Positions 50,827 through 60,064 of a stretch of 64,000 nucleotides of DNA are shown here, piece after piece; position 1 is the first letter of the stretch, and each line of letters begins with the position of its first letter. The notes below the pieces were generated by a model. It ran no database searches. It saw only the letters and a list, made by a program, of their open reading frames with translations, and was not told the origin of the DNA. The stretch is from positions 310,001-374,000 of the forward strand of contig NZ_NEQV01000004.1 of the NCBI RefSeq assembly GCF_002799245.1, read 5' to 3'. This DNA comes from Stenotrophomonas maltophilia. GTDB lineage: Bacteria; Pseudomonadota; Gammaproteobacteria; Xanthomonadales; Xanthomonadaceae. Made by a program: the position numbers and the translations under genes.

Positions 50827-51306
50827 CTACTGGCCGCCGGCAAACCCATGCTGCCGCCACGCCTCGTACATCACCACGGCGACGGTGTTGGAAAGATTGA
50901 GGCTGCGGTTGTCCGGCCGCATCGGCAGGCGCAGGCGGTGGCCATCGGGCAGGGCATCGAGCACGTCCTGCGGCAGGCCGCGGCTTTCCGGGCCGAACAG
51001 GAATGCATCGCCATCTTCAAAGGCCACGCTGTCGTAGCGCACGCTGGCCCGGGTACTGAGTGCGAACAACCGTTTCGCAGCGATCCGCGCCAGCGCGGTG
51101 TCCAGGTCGGGATGCACCTGCAGGCGCGAGTACTCGTGGTAGTCCAGCCCGGCGCGCTTGAGCTGCTTGTCTTCCAGTGCGAAGCCGAGCGGCTCGACCA
51201 GGTGCAGCTGCGCGCCGGTGTTGGCGCAGAGCCGGATCACATTGCCCGTGTTGGGCGGGATTTCCGGTTGGAACAGGATCACGTGGAACTGGGGCGCGGC
51301 ATTCAT
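50827..51306 (-). CDS. trmL: tRNA (cytidine/uridine-34-2'-O)-methyltransferase
   Basis: A 159-residue SPOUT-fold enzyme. N-terminal FQPEIPPNTGNVIRLCANTG and the knot motifs FGPESRGLP and LNLSNTVAVVMYEAWRQ are characteristic of TrmL, which methylates the wobble base of tRNA-Leu isoacceptors. The ATG at 51306 gives the usual length; an upstream extension is Arg-rich and unlike the family. It overlaps nothing and lies 69 bases from the VRPS-repeat gene upstream on the same strand. Confidence 0.93.
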   Translation of the reverse strand: MNAAPQFHVILFQPEIPPNTGNVIRLCANTGAQLHLVEPLGFALEDKQLKRAGLDYHEYSRLQVHPDLDTALARIAAKRLFALSTRASVRYDSVAFEDGDAFLFGPESRGLPQDVLDALPDGHRLRLPMRPDNRSLNLSNTVAVVMYEAWRQHGFAGGQ

Positions 51307-51375
51307 CGGCGCAGTGTACCTGCGACGGCGGCCGCCTTTACGGCGCACGCCCTGCACGCGGCAGGGCGGCACCGC

Positions 51376-51852
51376 TTACGGGCGCAGCAGGACCTGGGCG
51401 GTTTCGGTGGCCAGGGCCTGCAGGTCGGCGGCGCTCGGACGCACCTGCAGGGTCGGCAGGTTGACGATGACCGAGTGGGCGACGTTGGTGGCGGCGGCGG
51501 CCAGGGTGGCGGCGTAGCGCTGGGCTTCCAGTTCGGCGGCCAGGGCGACGCGCTGCTCCAGGCTCGGGCGCACTTCCACCGAAGCCAGGGTGGTGATCGG
51601 CAGGGCGGCGGCAATCGGGGCGGCGACGTAGTCGTTGCGCTCGGCCAGCTGGTCGGCGCTCGGGCGCACTTCCACGGTGGCCAGGGTCGGGATGCCGCTG
51701 GCCTGTTCCCAGGCCTGCTGGGCCAGCTGGTCGGCGGCCGGGCGGACCTGCACGGTGGCCAGGGTCTTGAGGGATTCGGAGGCCTGCACCGACGAAACAA
51801 CCGCGGTGCCGGCGATCAGGGCGATGGCGATGGCAATGGTCTTGGCGTTCAT
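51376..51852 (-). CDS. Secreted protein with four VRPS repeats, unknown function
   Basis: A 158-residue protein with signal peptide (AIAIALIAGTAVVSSVQA) and four internal repeats of the form LATVxVRPSADQLA: residues 29-44, 56-71, 87-105 and 132-148. The spacer lengths vary (11-27 residues) and are Ala-rich and helical. I recognise no family; the repeats suggest binding of four identical partners or a repeated beta-turn-helix unit. AAGACCATTGCCATC-type basic codons at the start are normal. It is divergent from the M16 peptidase gene, about 414 bases between the starts. Confidence 0.65.
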   Translation of the reverse strand: MNAKTIAIAIALIAGTAVVSSVQASESLKTLATVQVRPAADQLAQQAWEQASGIPTLATVEVRPSADQLAERNDYVAAPIAAALPITTLASVEVRPSLEQRVALAAELEAQRYAATLAAAATNVAHSVIVNLPTLQVRPSAADLQALATETAQVLLRP

Positions 51853-52266
51853 GACGGGGCCTGTTTAGTGTTGGTGATCAGTGGTGTGGTAGTAAGGTAG
51901 TACACCGATTCTGGGGATGCAAGGAGAATTTTCGATTTCCTGCATTTGTTCAGTCTTCAGTCAGCTTTCGTCTGAAGCCCTTCCTGGCGCAGTAAGTACC
52001 AAGCAAACCCCGTGCCAACTTTTAATCATTGATTTGCAAGGATTTTCTGTCGGGCAAAAAGTGTCCGGTGGGCGGACACCTGTCCATTCGATGGGCCGCG
52101 GACACTGTCCGGACGTCTTCAGCCGGCGCATGTGACGGCATAGGACAGGCGATGGGCCGGGCCGGATGGCCCTCGAGGCAAACACCCCCAGTGACTGGCG
52201 ACCGATTCCTGCCGCCGCGCGCGCAGGCTAGGATCGGGGTTCACCTATGTGACCAAGGATCCGGAT
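51853..52266. other. Divergent intergenic region with TGTCCG dyads
   Basis: The 414 bases between the VRPS-repeat gene and the M16 peptidase gene have no supported gene; a plus-strand frame of 72 codons (51917-52135) lacks a ribosome site. An A/T-rich part (51900-52060) is followed by two dyads with the same half-site: GTGTCCG/CGGACAC (52061-52079) and CGGACA-C-TGTCCG (52099-52111), with another TGTCC at 52081. They look like operators for a common regulator. Confidence 0.5.
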
Positions 52267-55116
52267 ATGTCTCTCGCCCTTCGCCCGCGCGCTGCACTGC
52301 TGGCCGTCGCCCTCAGCACCGCCCTGGGTACGCTTGCGCCCACCTCCGCGCTCGCCGCCAAGCCGGCGGCACCGGCCAAGGTCGATATCCCGTACGAGCA
52401 GTTCACCCTGCCCAACGGCCTGCGCGTGATCGTGCATACCGATCGCAAGGCGCCGATCGTCGCGGTCAATGTCTGGTACCACGTGGGCAGCAAGGACGAG
52501 CCGGCCGGCCGTACCGGCTTCGCGCACCTGTTTGAACACCTGATGTTCCAGGGCAGCGAAAACCACGACGGCGAATTCTTCGAACCGTTCAAGCAGGTCG
52601 GTGCCACCAACCAGAACGGCACCACCAACACCGATCGCACCAACTATTTCGAGAACGTGCCGACCACCGCGCTGGACATGGCGCTGTGGATGGAGTCGGA
52701 CCGCATGGGCCATCTGGTCGGTGCGATCGACCAGGCCGCGCTGGATGAACAGCGCGGCGTGGTGCAGAACGAGAAGCGCCAGGGCGAGAACCAGCCCTAC
52801 GGCCAGGCTTGGGAACAGCTCAACAAGGCGCTGTATCCGGCCGGACACCCGTACCACCACAGCGTGATCGGCTCGATGAACGATCTCAACGCTGCTTCGC
52901 TGGATGACGTGAAGACCTGGTTCCGCACCTGGTACGGCCCGAACAATGCGGTGCTGGTGCTGGCCGGTGACATTGATCTGGCCACCGCCAAGGAGAAGGT
53001 GGCGAGGTATTTCGGCAGCATCCCGGCCGGCCCGACCATGGCGCAGCCGGCAGTGAACGTGGCCAAGCGCAGCGCCGACACCCGCGAGACGATGACCGAC
53101 AAGGTGCCGCAGGCGCGCATCTACCGCGCCTGGAACGTGCCGCAGGTCGGCACCACCGAGGTCGATCAGCTGCAGCTGTTCGCGCAGGTGCTGGGCGGTG
53201 CCAAATCCTCGCGCCTGAGCCAGCGCCTGCAGCATCAGGACAAGCTGGTGGACAGCATCGCTTCGGGCCTGTCGACCTCGCAGCTGGGGTCCAACTTCGT
53301 GATCATGGCGACGGTCAAGCAGGGCCAGGACCCGGCCAAGGTCGAGAAGATCATCGATGAGGAACTGGATCGCCTGATCAAGCAGGGCCCGACCGCGGCC
53401 GAGCTGGAGCGCGCCAAGACCGGTGCCCGCGCCGGCTTCATCCGTGGCATCGAGCGCATCGGTGGCTTCGGCGGCAAGGCCGACGCACTGGCCGAGTGCG
53501 CCGTGTTCACCGGTGACCCGGGCTGCTTCCGCACTTCGCTGGCCAACATCGAGAAGGCCAGCGCCGCCGATCTGAGCCGGCTCGGCGCACAGTGGCTGGA
53601 CAAGGGCAGCCACACCCTGGTGATCGCACCGGGTGAACGCGTGGCACTGAAGGAAGACCCCAGCCAGGCGCCGAAGCCGTTCAATGTGCCGGCGGTGGAC
53701 CCGAAGTACAGCACCCTGCCGGAGCAGGTCGACCGCAAGGCCGGCGTGCCGCAGACCCGCGAGTTCCCGCAGCTGAAGTTCCCGGCGCTGCAGCGCGCCA
53801 CGCTGAAGAACGGCACCCAGCTGATCCTGGCCGAACGCCATGAGATTCCGGTGGTGCAGTTCAGCTACCAGTTCCCGGGCGGCTTCAGTGCCGACCAGGG
53901 CCGCAAGCCGGGCACCGCCAACTTCACCATGAGCCTGATGACCGAAGGCGCCGGCAAGCTGGGTTCGCTGGCCTTCGCCGACGCCGCCGACGCACTAGGC
54001 GCCAGCCTGGATGCCTCGGCCGGTCTGGATTCGATGAGCGTGGACCTGTCGGCGTTGAAGGAAAACCTGGCACCGTCGCTGGCGCTGTACAGCAGCCTGC
54101 TGCGCGAGCCGCGTTTCGAGCAGGGCGAGATCGACCGGGTCAAGGCGACCTGGATCGCCGGCATCCAGCAGGAGAAGGTCAACCCGGGTGCGGTGGCGAT
54201 GCGCGTGCTGCCGCCGCTGCTGTACGGCAAGGGCCACCCGTATGCCATTCCGTTCACCGGCAGTGGTGACGAGGCGGCGATCAACGGCCTGACCCGCGAA
54301 GACCTGGTCGACTTCCACCACGACTGGCTGCGCCCGCAGAACGGCACCCTGATCGTGGTCGGTGACACCACGCTGGCCGAGATCGTGCCGCTGCTGGACA
54401 AGCAGCTGGCCGACTGGAAGGCCGGTGGTGATGCCCCGCAGGTGAAGGCGGCCACCGATGTCGCGTTGCCGAAGGGCCCGCGCGTGTTCCTGATCGACCA
54501 GCCGGGCGCGGTGCAGGCCAACCTGTTCGCTGGCCAGGTGGTGCCGCCGTCCAGTGCGTCCAGCTCGATCCGCTTCGACATCGCCAACGGGGTGATCGGT
54601 GGTGATTTCACCTCACGCCTGAACATGAACCTGCGTGAGGACAAGCACTGGTCGTACGGTGCGCGCAGCAGCGCGGTCAATTCGGTGGGCCAGCGCCCGT
54701 GGATGGCCAGCGCGCCGGTGCAGATCGACAAGACCGGCCCGGCGCTGGCGGAGATGCGCAAGGAAATCGCCGCGTTCGCCGATGGCAGCAAGCCGGCCAC
54801 TGCCGCCGAGGTCAACCGCATCCGCAACATCCAGACCCTGAGCCTGCCCGGTGCCTACGAGACCGCCAGTGCGGTGGCCGCCACCATCGGTTCGATCGTG
54901 CAGTTCAAGCGCCCGGACGACTACGTGCTGCGTCGCAAGGCCGAGATCGAGGCGATGACCCCGGCGCAGGTGCAGCAGGCCGCCGCCGAGATCAAGCCGC
55001 AGGCCCTGACCTGGGTGGTGGTGGGTGACCTCAAGCAGACCGAAGCGGCCGTGCGTGCGCTGAACCTGGGCGAGGTGACGGTGATCGACGCCGAAGGCAA
55101 CCCGGTCAAGAAGTAA
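52267..55116 (+). CDS. M16-family zinc metallopeptidase (two-lobed)
   Basis: A 949-residue exported peptidase. After a signal peptide (ALLAVALSTALGTLAPTSALA), the N-terminal half holds the inverted zinc motif HLFEH at 87-91 and a downstream Glu in VVQNEKRQGE. The C-terminal half (from about residue 500) repeats the M16 fold (LKNGTQLILAERHEIPVVQF) without HxxEH, as in pitrilysin-type fused pairs. These enzymes degrade short peptides in the periplasm. AAGGA lies 7 bases before the ATG at 52267; the GTG upstream at 52249 is less good. The GC-rich reverse frames are shadows. Confidence 0.93.
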   Translation: MSLALRPRAALLAVALSTALGTLAPTSALAAKPAAPAKVDIPYEQFTLPNGLRVIVHTDRKAPIVAVNVWYHVGSKDEPAGRTGFAHLFEHLMFQGSENHDGEFFEPFKQVGATNQNGTTNTDRTNYFENVPTTALDMALWMESDRMGHLVGAIDQAALDEQRGVVQNEKRQGENQPYGQAWEQLNKALYPAGHPYHHSVIGSMNDLNAASLDDVKTWFRTWYGPNNAVLVLAGDIDLATAKEKVARYFGSIPAGPTMAQPAVNVAKRSADTRETMTDKVPQARIYRAWNVPQVGTTEVDQLQLFAQVLGGAKSSRLSQRLQHQDKLVDSIASGLSTSQLGSNFVIMATVKQGQDPAKVEKIIDEELDRLIKQGPTAAELERAKTGARAGFIRGIERIGGFGGKADALAECAVFTGDPGCFRTSLANIEKASAADLSRLGAQWLDKGSHTLVIAPGERVALKEDPSQAPKPFNVPAVDPKYSTLPEQVDRKAGVPQTREFPQLKFPALQRATLKNGTQLILAERHEIPVVQFSYQFPGGFSADQGRKPGTANFTMSLMTEGAGKLGSLAFADAADALGASLDASAGLDSMSVDLSALKENLAPSLALYSSLLREPRFEQGEIDRVKATWIAGIQQEKVNPGAVAMRVLPPLLYGKGHPYAIPFTGSGDEAAINGLTREDLVDFHHDWLRPQNGTLIVVGDTTLAEIVPLLDKQLADWKAGGDAPQVKAATDVALPKGPRVFLIDQPGAVQANLFAGQVVPPSSASSSIRFDIANGVIGGDFTSRLNMNLREDKHWSYGARSSAVNSVGQRPWMASAPVQIDKTGPALAEMRKEIAAFADGSKPATAAEVNRIRNIQTLSLPGAYETASAVAATIGSIVQFKRPDDYVLRRKAEIEAMTPAQVQQAAAEIKPQALTWVVVGDLKQTEAAVRALNLGEVTVIDAEGNPVKK

Positions 55117-55132
55117 GGCAATACGTCGGCCA

Positions 55133-55260
55133 GGGGTCGGACCCCTCCCCTCGGGAGGGCTCCGACCCCCACCGTGCATTCGGGGTCAGCGCCCCCTGCG
55201 GGGGATCCGACTCCTCTGCCGACCTGGGGTCGGATCCCCCGCAGGGGGCTCTGACCCCGG
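55133..55260. repeat. Compound REP palindromes
   Basis: GGGGTCGGA/TCCGACCCC (55133-55169) is followed by GGGGTCAG and GCCCCCTGC-type arms up to 55260, giving several nested stems in 130 bases. They share the GGGGTCGGA core with those at 37568 and 62627. They lie between the M16 peptidase and the DUF4156 gene. Confidence 0.7.
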
Positions 55261-55324
55261 CCCCGGCTACCCCCGATTCAGGCTGTTCAGGCAGAATCCC
55301 CCCATACCCTTCCAGGATCTGCCC

Positions 55325-55642
55325 ATGCGCGTTCTGCTGCTTTCCTCCCTGCTGCTCACCGTCACCGCCTGCACCTGGGTGCCGATCGAACCGGCGGGCA
55401 AGGCGACCCGCGTGCTGCCGGCAGGGCCGGTTCCGGCTGGCTGCATCGCCAAGGGCGAGGTGGTGGTCACCGTGAAGAGCAAGGTTGGCTTCTACAACCG
55501 CAACCCGCTGCGGGTGCAGGAAGAGCTGGAAACCCTGGCCCGCAACGAGGCTCCGAGCGCCGGCGCCAATGCCGTGCAGGCCGCTGCGGCCCCCGCCGAT
55601 GGCAGCCAGCGCTTCGCCGCCTTCCAGTGCCCGCCGCGCTGA
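55325..55642 (+). CDS. DUF4156 lipoprotein
   Basis: A 105-residue lipoprotein (LTVTAC, Cys17) followed by a DUF4156-like core: GCIAKGEVVVTVKSKVGFYN, then EELETLARNEAPSAGANAV and a final FAAFQCPP. Two Cys (about 40 and 102) may form a disulphide. DUF4156 proteins resemble RcsF-type outer-membrane lipoproteins in the pattern of a small beta domain after the anchor; the role is unknown. It has a short promoter gap to oleA and its own hairpin after the stop. Confidence 0.8.
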   Translation: MRVLLLSSLLLTVTACTWVPIEPAGKATRVLPAGPVPAGCIAKGEVVVTVKSKVGFYNRNPLRVQEELETLARNEAPSAGANAVQAAAAPADGSQRFAAFQCPPR

Positions 55643-55644
55643 AC

Positions 55645-55690
55645 CCTTCACCATACGGCCGAGGCTGAATTCGTAAAGATGCGGTGAAGG
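55645..55690 (+). terminator. Possible hairpin after the DUF4156 gene
   Basis: CCTTCACC (55645-55652) pairs with GGTGAAGG (55683-55690) across a 30-base loop. There is no T-run, so it is a weak terminator candidate or a structure in the oleA leader. Confidence 0.3.
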
Positions 55691-55700
55691 CCCCGGGGGT

Positions 55701-55710
55701 TATAGAATAG
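55701..55710 (+). promoter_or_regulatory. Probable -10 element of oleA
   Basis: TATAGAATAG is the only A/T-rich island before oleA and contains TAGAAT (five of six consensus bases). A start about 7 bases later would give a leader of about 30 bases. The -35 region is not obvious. Confidence 0.35.
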
Positions 55711-55745
55711 CGCCCCCTTTTGCCTGAGCCTTGGCGCTAACCTCG

Positions 55746-56762
55746 ATGCTCTTCAAGAATGTCTCGATCGCCGGCCTGGCACACGTCGACGCGCCGCACA
55801 CGCTGACGACCAAGGAAATCAACGAGCGGCTGCAGCCGACGTTGGACCGCCTGGGTATCCGCACCGATGTGCTCGGCGACATCGCCGGCATCCACGCCCG
55901 CCGCCTGTGGGATAACGGCGTGCTGGCCTCCGATGCCGCCACCATGGCCGGCCGCAAGGCACTGGAAGACGCAGGCATCAATGCGACGCAGGTTGGCCTG
56001 CTGGTCAACACTTCGGTCAGCCGCGATTACCTGGAGCCGTCCACGGCATCGATCGTCTCGGGCAACCTCGGCGTCAGCGACGAATGCATGACCTTCGACG
56101 TCGCCAATGCCTGCCTGGCCTTCATCAACGGCATGGATATCGCGGCGCGCATGATCGAGCGCGGTGATATCGACTACGCGCTGGTGGTGGACGGCGAGAC
56201 CGCCAACCTGGTGTACGAGAAGACCCTGGAGCGCATGACCGCCCCGGATGTCACCGCCGACGACTTCCGCAATGAGCTGGCCGCCCTGACCACCGGTTCG
56301 GGCGCCGCCGCGATGGTGATGGCGCGCTCGGAACTGGTGCCGGACGCCCCGCGCTACAAGGGCGGCGTGACCCGCTCGGCCACCGAGTGGAACCAGCTGT
56401 GCCTGGGCAACCTGGACCGCATGGTCACCGACACCCGCCTGCTGCTGATCGAAGGCATCAAGCTGGCGCAGAAGACCTTCAGCGCCGCCAAGATCGCACT
56501 CGGCTGGGCCGTGGAAGAACTGGACCAGTTCGTGATCCACCAGGTCAGCCAGCCGCACACTGCCGCGTTCATCAAGAACTTCGGCATCGACCCGAAGAAG
56601 GTCATGACCATCTTCGGCGAGCACGGCAACATCGGTCCGGCCTCGGTGCCGATCGTGCTGAGCAAGCTCAAGCAGCTGGGCAAGCTGAAGAAGGGCGATC
56701 GCATCGCGCTTCTGGGCATCGGCTCGGGCCTGAACTGCTCGATGGCTGAAGTGGTCTGGTAA
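55746..56762 (+). CDS. oleA: OleA, thiolase-fold head-to-head acyl-CoA condensing enzyme
   Basis: A 338-residue enzyme, the exact length of the Xanthomonas campestris OleA. The catalytic Cys is in FDVANACLAFING (about residue 123-131 region), and other conserved blocks are LVNTSVSRDYLEPSTASIVS and FGEHGNIGPASVPIVLSKLK. It joins two fatty acyl-CoAs into a beta-keto acid, the first step to long-chain olefins and related ketones. I chose the ATG at 55746; a TTG at 55731 is less likely. It begins the oleABCD cluster. Confidence 0.95.
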   Translation: MLFKNVSIAGLAHVDAPHTLTTKEINERLQPTLDRLGIRTDVLGDIAGIHARRLWDNGVLASDAATMAGRKALEDAGINATQVGLLVNTSVSRDYLEPSTASIVSGNLGVSDECMTFDVANACLAFINGMDIAARMIERGDIDYALVVDGETANLVYEKTLERMTAPDVTADDFRNELAALTTGSGAAAMVMARSELVPDAPRYKGGVTRSATEWNQLCLGNLDRMVTDTRLLLIEGIKLAQKTFSAAKIALGWAVEELDQFVIHQVSQPHTAAFIKNFGIDPKKVMTIFGEHGNIGPASVPIVLSKLKQLGKLKKGDRIALLGIGSGLNCSMAEVVW

Positions 56763-56784
56763 GCAGCCCGCTGACCGACCTTCT

Positions 56785-56872
56785 GTAGAGCCGAGCCATG
56801 CTCGGCTCACGCGCGCAGCGCGGCTCTTCCGCAGCGGACCGGAGAGCAGCCGAGCATCGGCTCGGCTCTACA
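56785..56872. repeat. REP pair between oleA and oleB
   Basis: GTAGAGCCGAGC-CAT-GCTCGGCTC at 56785-56808 is mirrored by GCTCGGCTCTAC at 56860-56871, so the whole can fold as one large hairpin or as two single ones. GTAG and CTAC mark the two ends, as in known REP doublets of this genus. Confidence 0.75.
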
Positions 56873-56902
56873 CCGCGCCGCGATTCTCCCTAGGTGCTCC
56901 GC

Positions 56903-57793
56903 ATGCGCGATCTTCCCGGTTACCCCGCCCACCCGCAGCGCTTCGAGGTACGCCCTGGCCTGTCGATGAACTATCTCGACGAGGGCCCGCGCGACGGCGA
57001 GGTGGTGGTGATGGTGCACGGCAATCCGTCGTGGAGCTATTACTGGCGCACGCTGGTCGCCGGCCTGTCGGACAAGTACCGCTGCATCGTGCCGGACCAC
57101 ATCGGCATGGGCCTGTCGGACAAGCCGGACGACAGCCGCTACGAATACACGCTGCAGTCGCGCGTGGACGACCTCGATGCGCTGCTCAGGCACCTAGGCA
57201 TCACCGGCCCGGTGACCCTGGCCGTGCACGACTGGGGCGGCATGATCGGTTTCGGCTGGGCGCTGTCGCACCACGACCAGGTGAAGCGCCTGGTGGTGCT
57301 CAACACCGCCGCGTTCCCGATGCCGGCGGCGAAGAAGATGCCGTGGCAGATCGCGCTGGGCCGCCACTGGAAGATCGGCGAGTGGATCATCCGCACCTTC
57401 AACGCGTTCTCGTCCGGTGCCTCGTGGCTGGGCGTGGAGCGCAGGATGCCGGCCGACGTGCGCCGCGCCTACGTGTCGCCGTACAACAACTGGGCCAACC
57501 GCATCAGCACCATCCGCTTCATGCAGGACATCCCGCTGTCGCCGGCCGACAAGGCCTGGTCGCTGCTGGAGCGTGCCGGCAAGGCGCTGCCATCGTTCGC
57601 CGACCGCCCGGCCTTCCTCGGCTGGGGCCTGCGCGACTTCGTGTTCGACCATCACTTCCTGAAGGGCTTCCAGGCCGCGCTGCCGAAGGCGCAGGTACAT
57701 GCCTTCGAGGATGCCGGCCACTACGTGCTGGAAGACAAGCACGAAGTGCTGGTGCCGGAGATCCGCGCGTTCCTGGACAGGAATCCGATCTGA
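56903..57793 (+). CDS. oleB: OleB, beta-lactone decarboxylase of the alpha/beta-hydrolase fold
   Basis: A 296-residue protein similar to haloalkane dehalogenases: HGNPSWSYYWRTL (oxyanion loop), the nucleophile block AVHDWGGMIGFGWALSHH with the catalytic Asp near residue 111, and EDAGHYVLEDK with the catalytic His. In the olefin pathway OleB removes CO2 from the beta-lactone to give a cis-olefin. AGGTG lies 8 bases before the ATG at 56903; a GTG three codons earlier is possible. It is 140 bases after oleA. Confidence 0.92.
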   Translation: MRDLPGYPAHPQRFEVRPGLSMNYLDEGPRDGEVVVMVHGNPSWSYYWRTLVAGLSDKYRCIVPDHIGMGLSDKPDDSRYEYTLQSRVDDLDALLRHLGITGPVTLAVHDWGGMIGFGWALSHHDQVKRLVVLNTAAFPMPAAKKMPWQIALGRHWKIGEWIIRTFNAFSSGASWLGVERRMPADVRRAYVSPYNNWANRISTIRFMQDIPLSPADKAWSLLERAGKALPSFADRPAFLGWGLRDFVFDHHFLKGFQAALPKAQVHAFEDAGHYVLEDKHEVLVPEIRAFLDRNPI

Positions 57794-57799
57794 GGGGGC

Positions 57800-57885
57800 G
57801 TGCCGACCAACGGTCGGCACCCACAGGCCAACGGTCGGCACCCAGCGGGAAAAGGAATGGGTGGGTGCCGACCGTTGGTCGGCAC
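57800..57885. repeat. REP palindromes after oleB
   Basis: GTGCCGACC-AAC-GGTCGGCAC (57800-57820) and an identical stem with loop GTT (57865-57885) flank a middle copy that has one arm only. They separate oleB from the convergent ykgJ-like gene and may end both transcripts. Confidence 0.75.
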
Positions 57886-57890
57886 GCGCC

Positions 57891-58301
57891 TCAGGCGGCA
57901 GCCGGGCTGTTGCCGTTGTCGTCGGGGTGATCGTCGTCATTGTCGGCGTCATCGCGCCAACGCCAGTCGGCCAGGGTCAGCGGATCCAGGCCATAGGCAA
58001 TGCGCGCCTTGTCGCACTGCGGGCTGGCCTTGCCGTACTCCCACGATGCATCCACCTCACGGCACACGCTGGGCCGGTTGGGGTGGATGGTGCAGCGTGA
58101 ATACACGCCGATCTGCGCGTCCAGCGCCACGCAGCGCACCGGCTTGGAATGGGTGCCGCGCATGCACAGGCGATGCGGGTCCAGCACCTCGGTGAGCTGG
58201 TGCGGCACGCCGCCGGGGGTGACCTCGTCTGACTCCATCCAGTGGAAGGCCACGCGGTATTGGGTGCAGCAGGCGCCGCAGGTCATGCAGGGATGTTGCA
58301 T
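57891..58301 (-). CDS. YkgJ-family cysteine-cluster protein inside the ole cluster
   Basis: A 136-residue protein with CMTCGACC at the start, a later RCVALDAQIGVYSRCTIHP and SVCREVDASWE, and a final acidic stretch (DDADNDDDHPDDN). The CxxCxxCC plus two later Cys is the YkgJ Zn/Fe-binding pattern. It lies on the opposite strand between oleB and oleC, with 104 bases to the oleC start. The ATG at 58301 starts just before the Cys cluster. Function is unknown; a link to olefin synthesis is not shown. Confidence 0.82.
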   Translation of the reverse strand: MQHPCMTCGACCTQYRVAFHWMESDEVTPGGVPHQLTEVLDPHRLCMRGTHSKPVRCVALDAQIGVYSRCTIHPNRPSVCREVDASWEYGKASPQCDKARIAYGLDPLTLADWRWRDDADNDDDHPDDNGNSPAAA

Positions 58302-58405
58302 GGGCAAGCCGCCTCGGGCGGCAGTCGGAATCAGGAACGAGGGTGCGGATTTTCCACGAAGTGGGCCGCCGCGCAAGAAATTCCGTAAGCGGCGACAATG
58401 AACGG

Positions 58406-60064
58406 ATGAACCGACCCTGCAACATTGCCGCGCGCCTGCCTGAACTGGCGCGTGAACGCCCTGATCAGATCGCCATCCGCTGCCCGGGCCGGCGTGGCGC
58501 CGGCAACGGCATGGCCGCCTACGACGTCACCCTGGATTACCGCCAGCTGGACGCCCGCAGTGATGCCATGGCCGCCGGCCTGGCCGGCTATGGGATCGGC
58601 CGCGGGGTGCGCACGGTGGTGATGGTGCGGCCATCGCCGGAGTTCTTCCTGCTGATGTTCGCGCTGTTCAAGCTGGGCGCGGTGCCGGTGCTGGTCGATC
58701 CGGGTATCGACAGGCGCGCGCTGAAGCAGTGCCTGGACGAGGCGCAGCCGCAGGCTTTCATCGGCATTCCGCTGGCGCACGTGGCGCGGCTGGTGCTGCG
58801 CTGGGCGCCGTCGGCGACCCGCCTGGTGACCGTCGGCCGCCGCCTCGGCTGGGGCGGTACCAGCCTGGCCGCGCTGGAGCGCGCCGGCGCCAGGGGGGGG
58901 CCGATGCTGGCCGACACCGACGGCGAGGACATGGCGGCGATCCTGTTCACCAGCGGCTCCACCGGCGTACCCAAGGGCGTGGTCTACCGCCACCGCCACT
59001 TCGTCGGCCAGATCCAGCTGCTGGGCAGTGCCTTCGGCATGGAAGCGGGTGGGGTGGACCTGCCGACCTTCCCGCCGTTCGCGCTGTTCGATCCGGCGCT
59101 GGGCCTGACCTCGGTGATTCCGGACATGGACCCGACGCGGCCGGCGCAGGCCGACCCGGCCCGCCTGCACGATGCCATCCAGCGCTTCGGCGTGACCCAG
59201 CTGTTCGGCTCGCCAGCGCTGATGCGGGTGCTGGCCCGGCACGGCCGGCCATTGCCGTCGGTGACCCGGGTGACCTCGGCCGGTGCGCCAGTGCCCCCGG
59301 ACGTGGTCGCCACCATCCGCAGCCTGCTGCCGGCCGATGCGCAGTTCTGGACGCCGTACGGCGCCACCGAGTGCCTGCCGGTGGCGGTGGTCGAGGGCCG
59401 CGAACTGGAGCGTACCCGCGCGGCGACCGAGGCCGGCGCCGGCACCTGCGTGGGCAGCGTGGTGGCCCCCAACGAGGTGCGCATCATCGCCATCGACGAC
59501 GCACCGCTGCCGGACTGGTCGCAGGCGCGCGTGCTGGCCACCGGCGAGGTGGGCGAGATCACCGTGGCGGGGCCGACTGCCACCGACAGCTACTTCAACC
59601 GCCCGCAGGCCACGGCCGCGGCGAAGATCAGCGAGACGCTGGCCGATGGCAGCACCCGCGTAGTGCATCGCATGGGCGACGTCGGCTACTTCGATGCGCA
59701 GGGCCGCCTGTGGTTCTGCGGGCGCAAGACGCAGCGCGTGGAAACCGCGCGCGGGCCGCTGTACACCGAGCAGGTCGAGCCGGTGTTCAACACCGTGGCC
59801 GGCGTGGCGCGCACGGCACTGGTCGGTGTCGGTGCTGCGGGTGCGCAGGTGCCGGTGCTGTGCGTGGAACTGCTGCGTGGCCAGGCCGACAGCCCGGCGC
59901 TGCAGGACGCGCTGCGCACCAAGGCAGCCGCGTGCCTGGCCGAGGCCGGCCTGCAGCATTTCCTGGTGCACCCGGCGTTCCCCGTCGATATCCGTCACAA
60001 CGCCAAGATCGGCCGCGAGAAGCTCGCCGTCTGGGCCAGCGCCGAACTGGAGAAGCGCGCATGA
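58406..60064 (+). CDS. oleC: OleC, beta-lactone synthetase of the AMP-binding superfamily
   Basis: A 552-residue ANL-superfamily enzyme. The P-loop block [18 protein letters not shown] (about residues 178-195), the Thr/Glu block [11 protein letters not shown] and the hinge block [19 protein letters not shown] are clear, and the C-terminal Lys is in [13 protein letters not shown]. OleC converts the beta-hydroxy acid made by OleD to a beta-lactone using ATP. The ATG at 58406 was chosen because the extra residues upstream do not resemble the family. Its stop overlaps oleD (ATGA). Confidence 0.94.
   Translation: MNRPCNIAARLPELARERPDQIAIRCPGRRGAGNGMAAYDVTLDYRQLDARSDAMAAGLAGYGIGRGVRTVVMVRPSPEFFLLMFALFKLGAVPVLVDPGIDRRALKQCLDEAQPQAFIGIPLAHVARLVLRWAPSATRLVTVGRRLGWGGTSLAALERAGARGGPMLADTDGEDMAAILFTSGSTGVPKGVVYRHRHFVGQIQLLGSAFGMEAGGVDLPTFPPFALFDPALGLTSVIPDMDPTRPAQADPARLHDAIQRFGVTQLFGSPALMRVLARHGRPLPSVTRVTSAGAPVPPDVVATIRSLLPADAQFWTPYGATECLPVAVVEGRELERTRAATEAGAGTCVGSVVAPNEVRIIAIDDAPLPDWSQARVLATGEVGEITVAGPTATDSYFNRPQATAAAKISETLADGSTRVVHRMGDVGYFDAQGRLWFCGRKTQRVETARGPLYTEQVEPVFNTVAGVARTALVGVGAAGAQVPVLCVELLRGQADSPALQDALRTKAAACLAEAGLQHFLVHPAFPVDIRHNAKIGREKLAVWASAELEKRA

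Noticed and set aside
51917..52135. A 72-codon plus-strand gene in the dyad-rich gap
   Set aside because: It has no ribosome site or recognisable content, and the dyads lie inside it.
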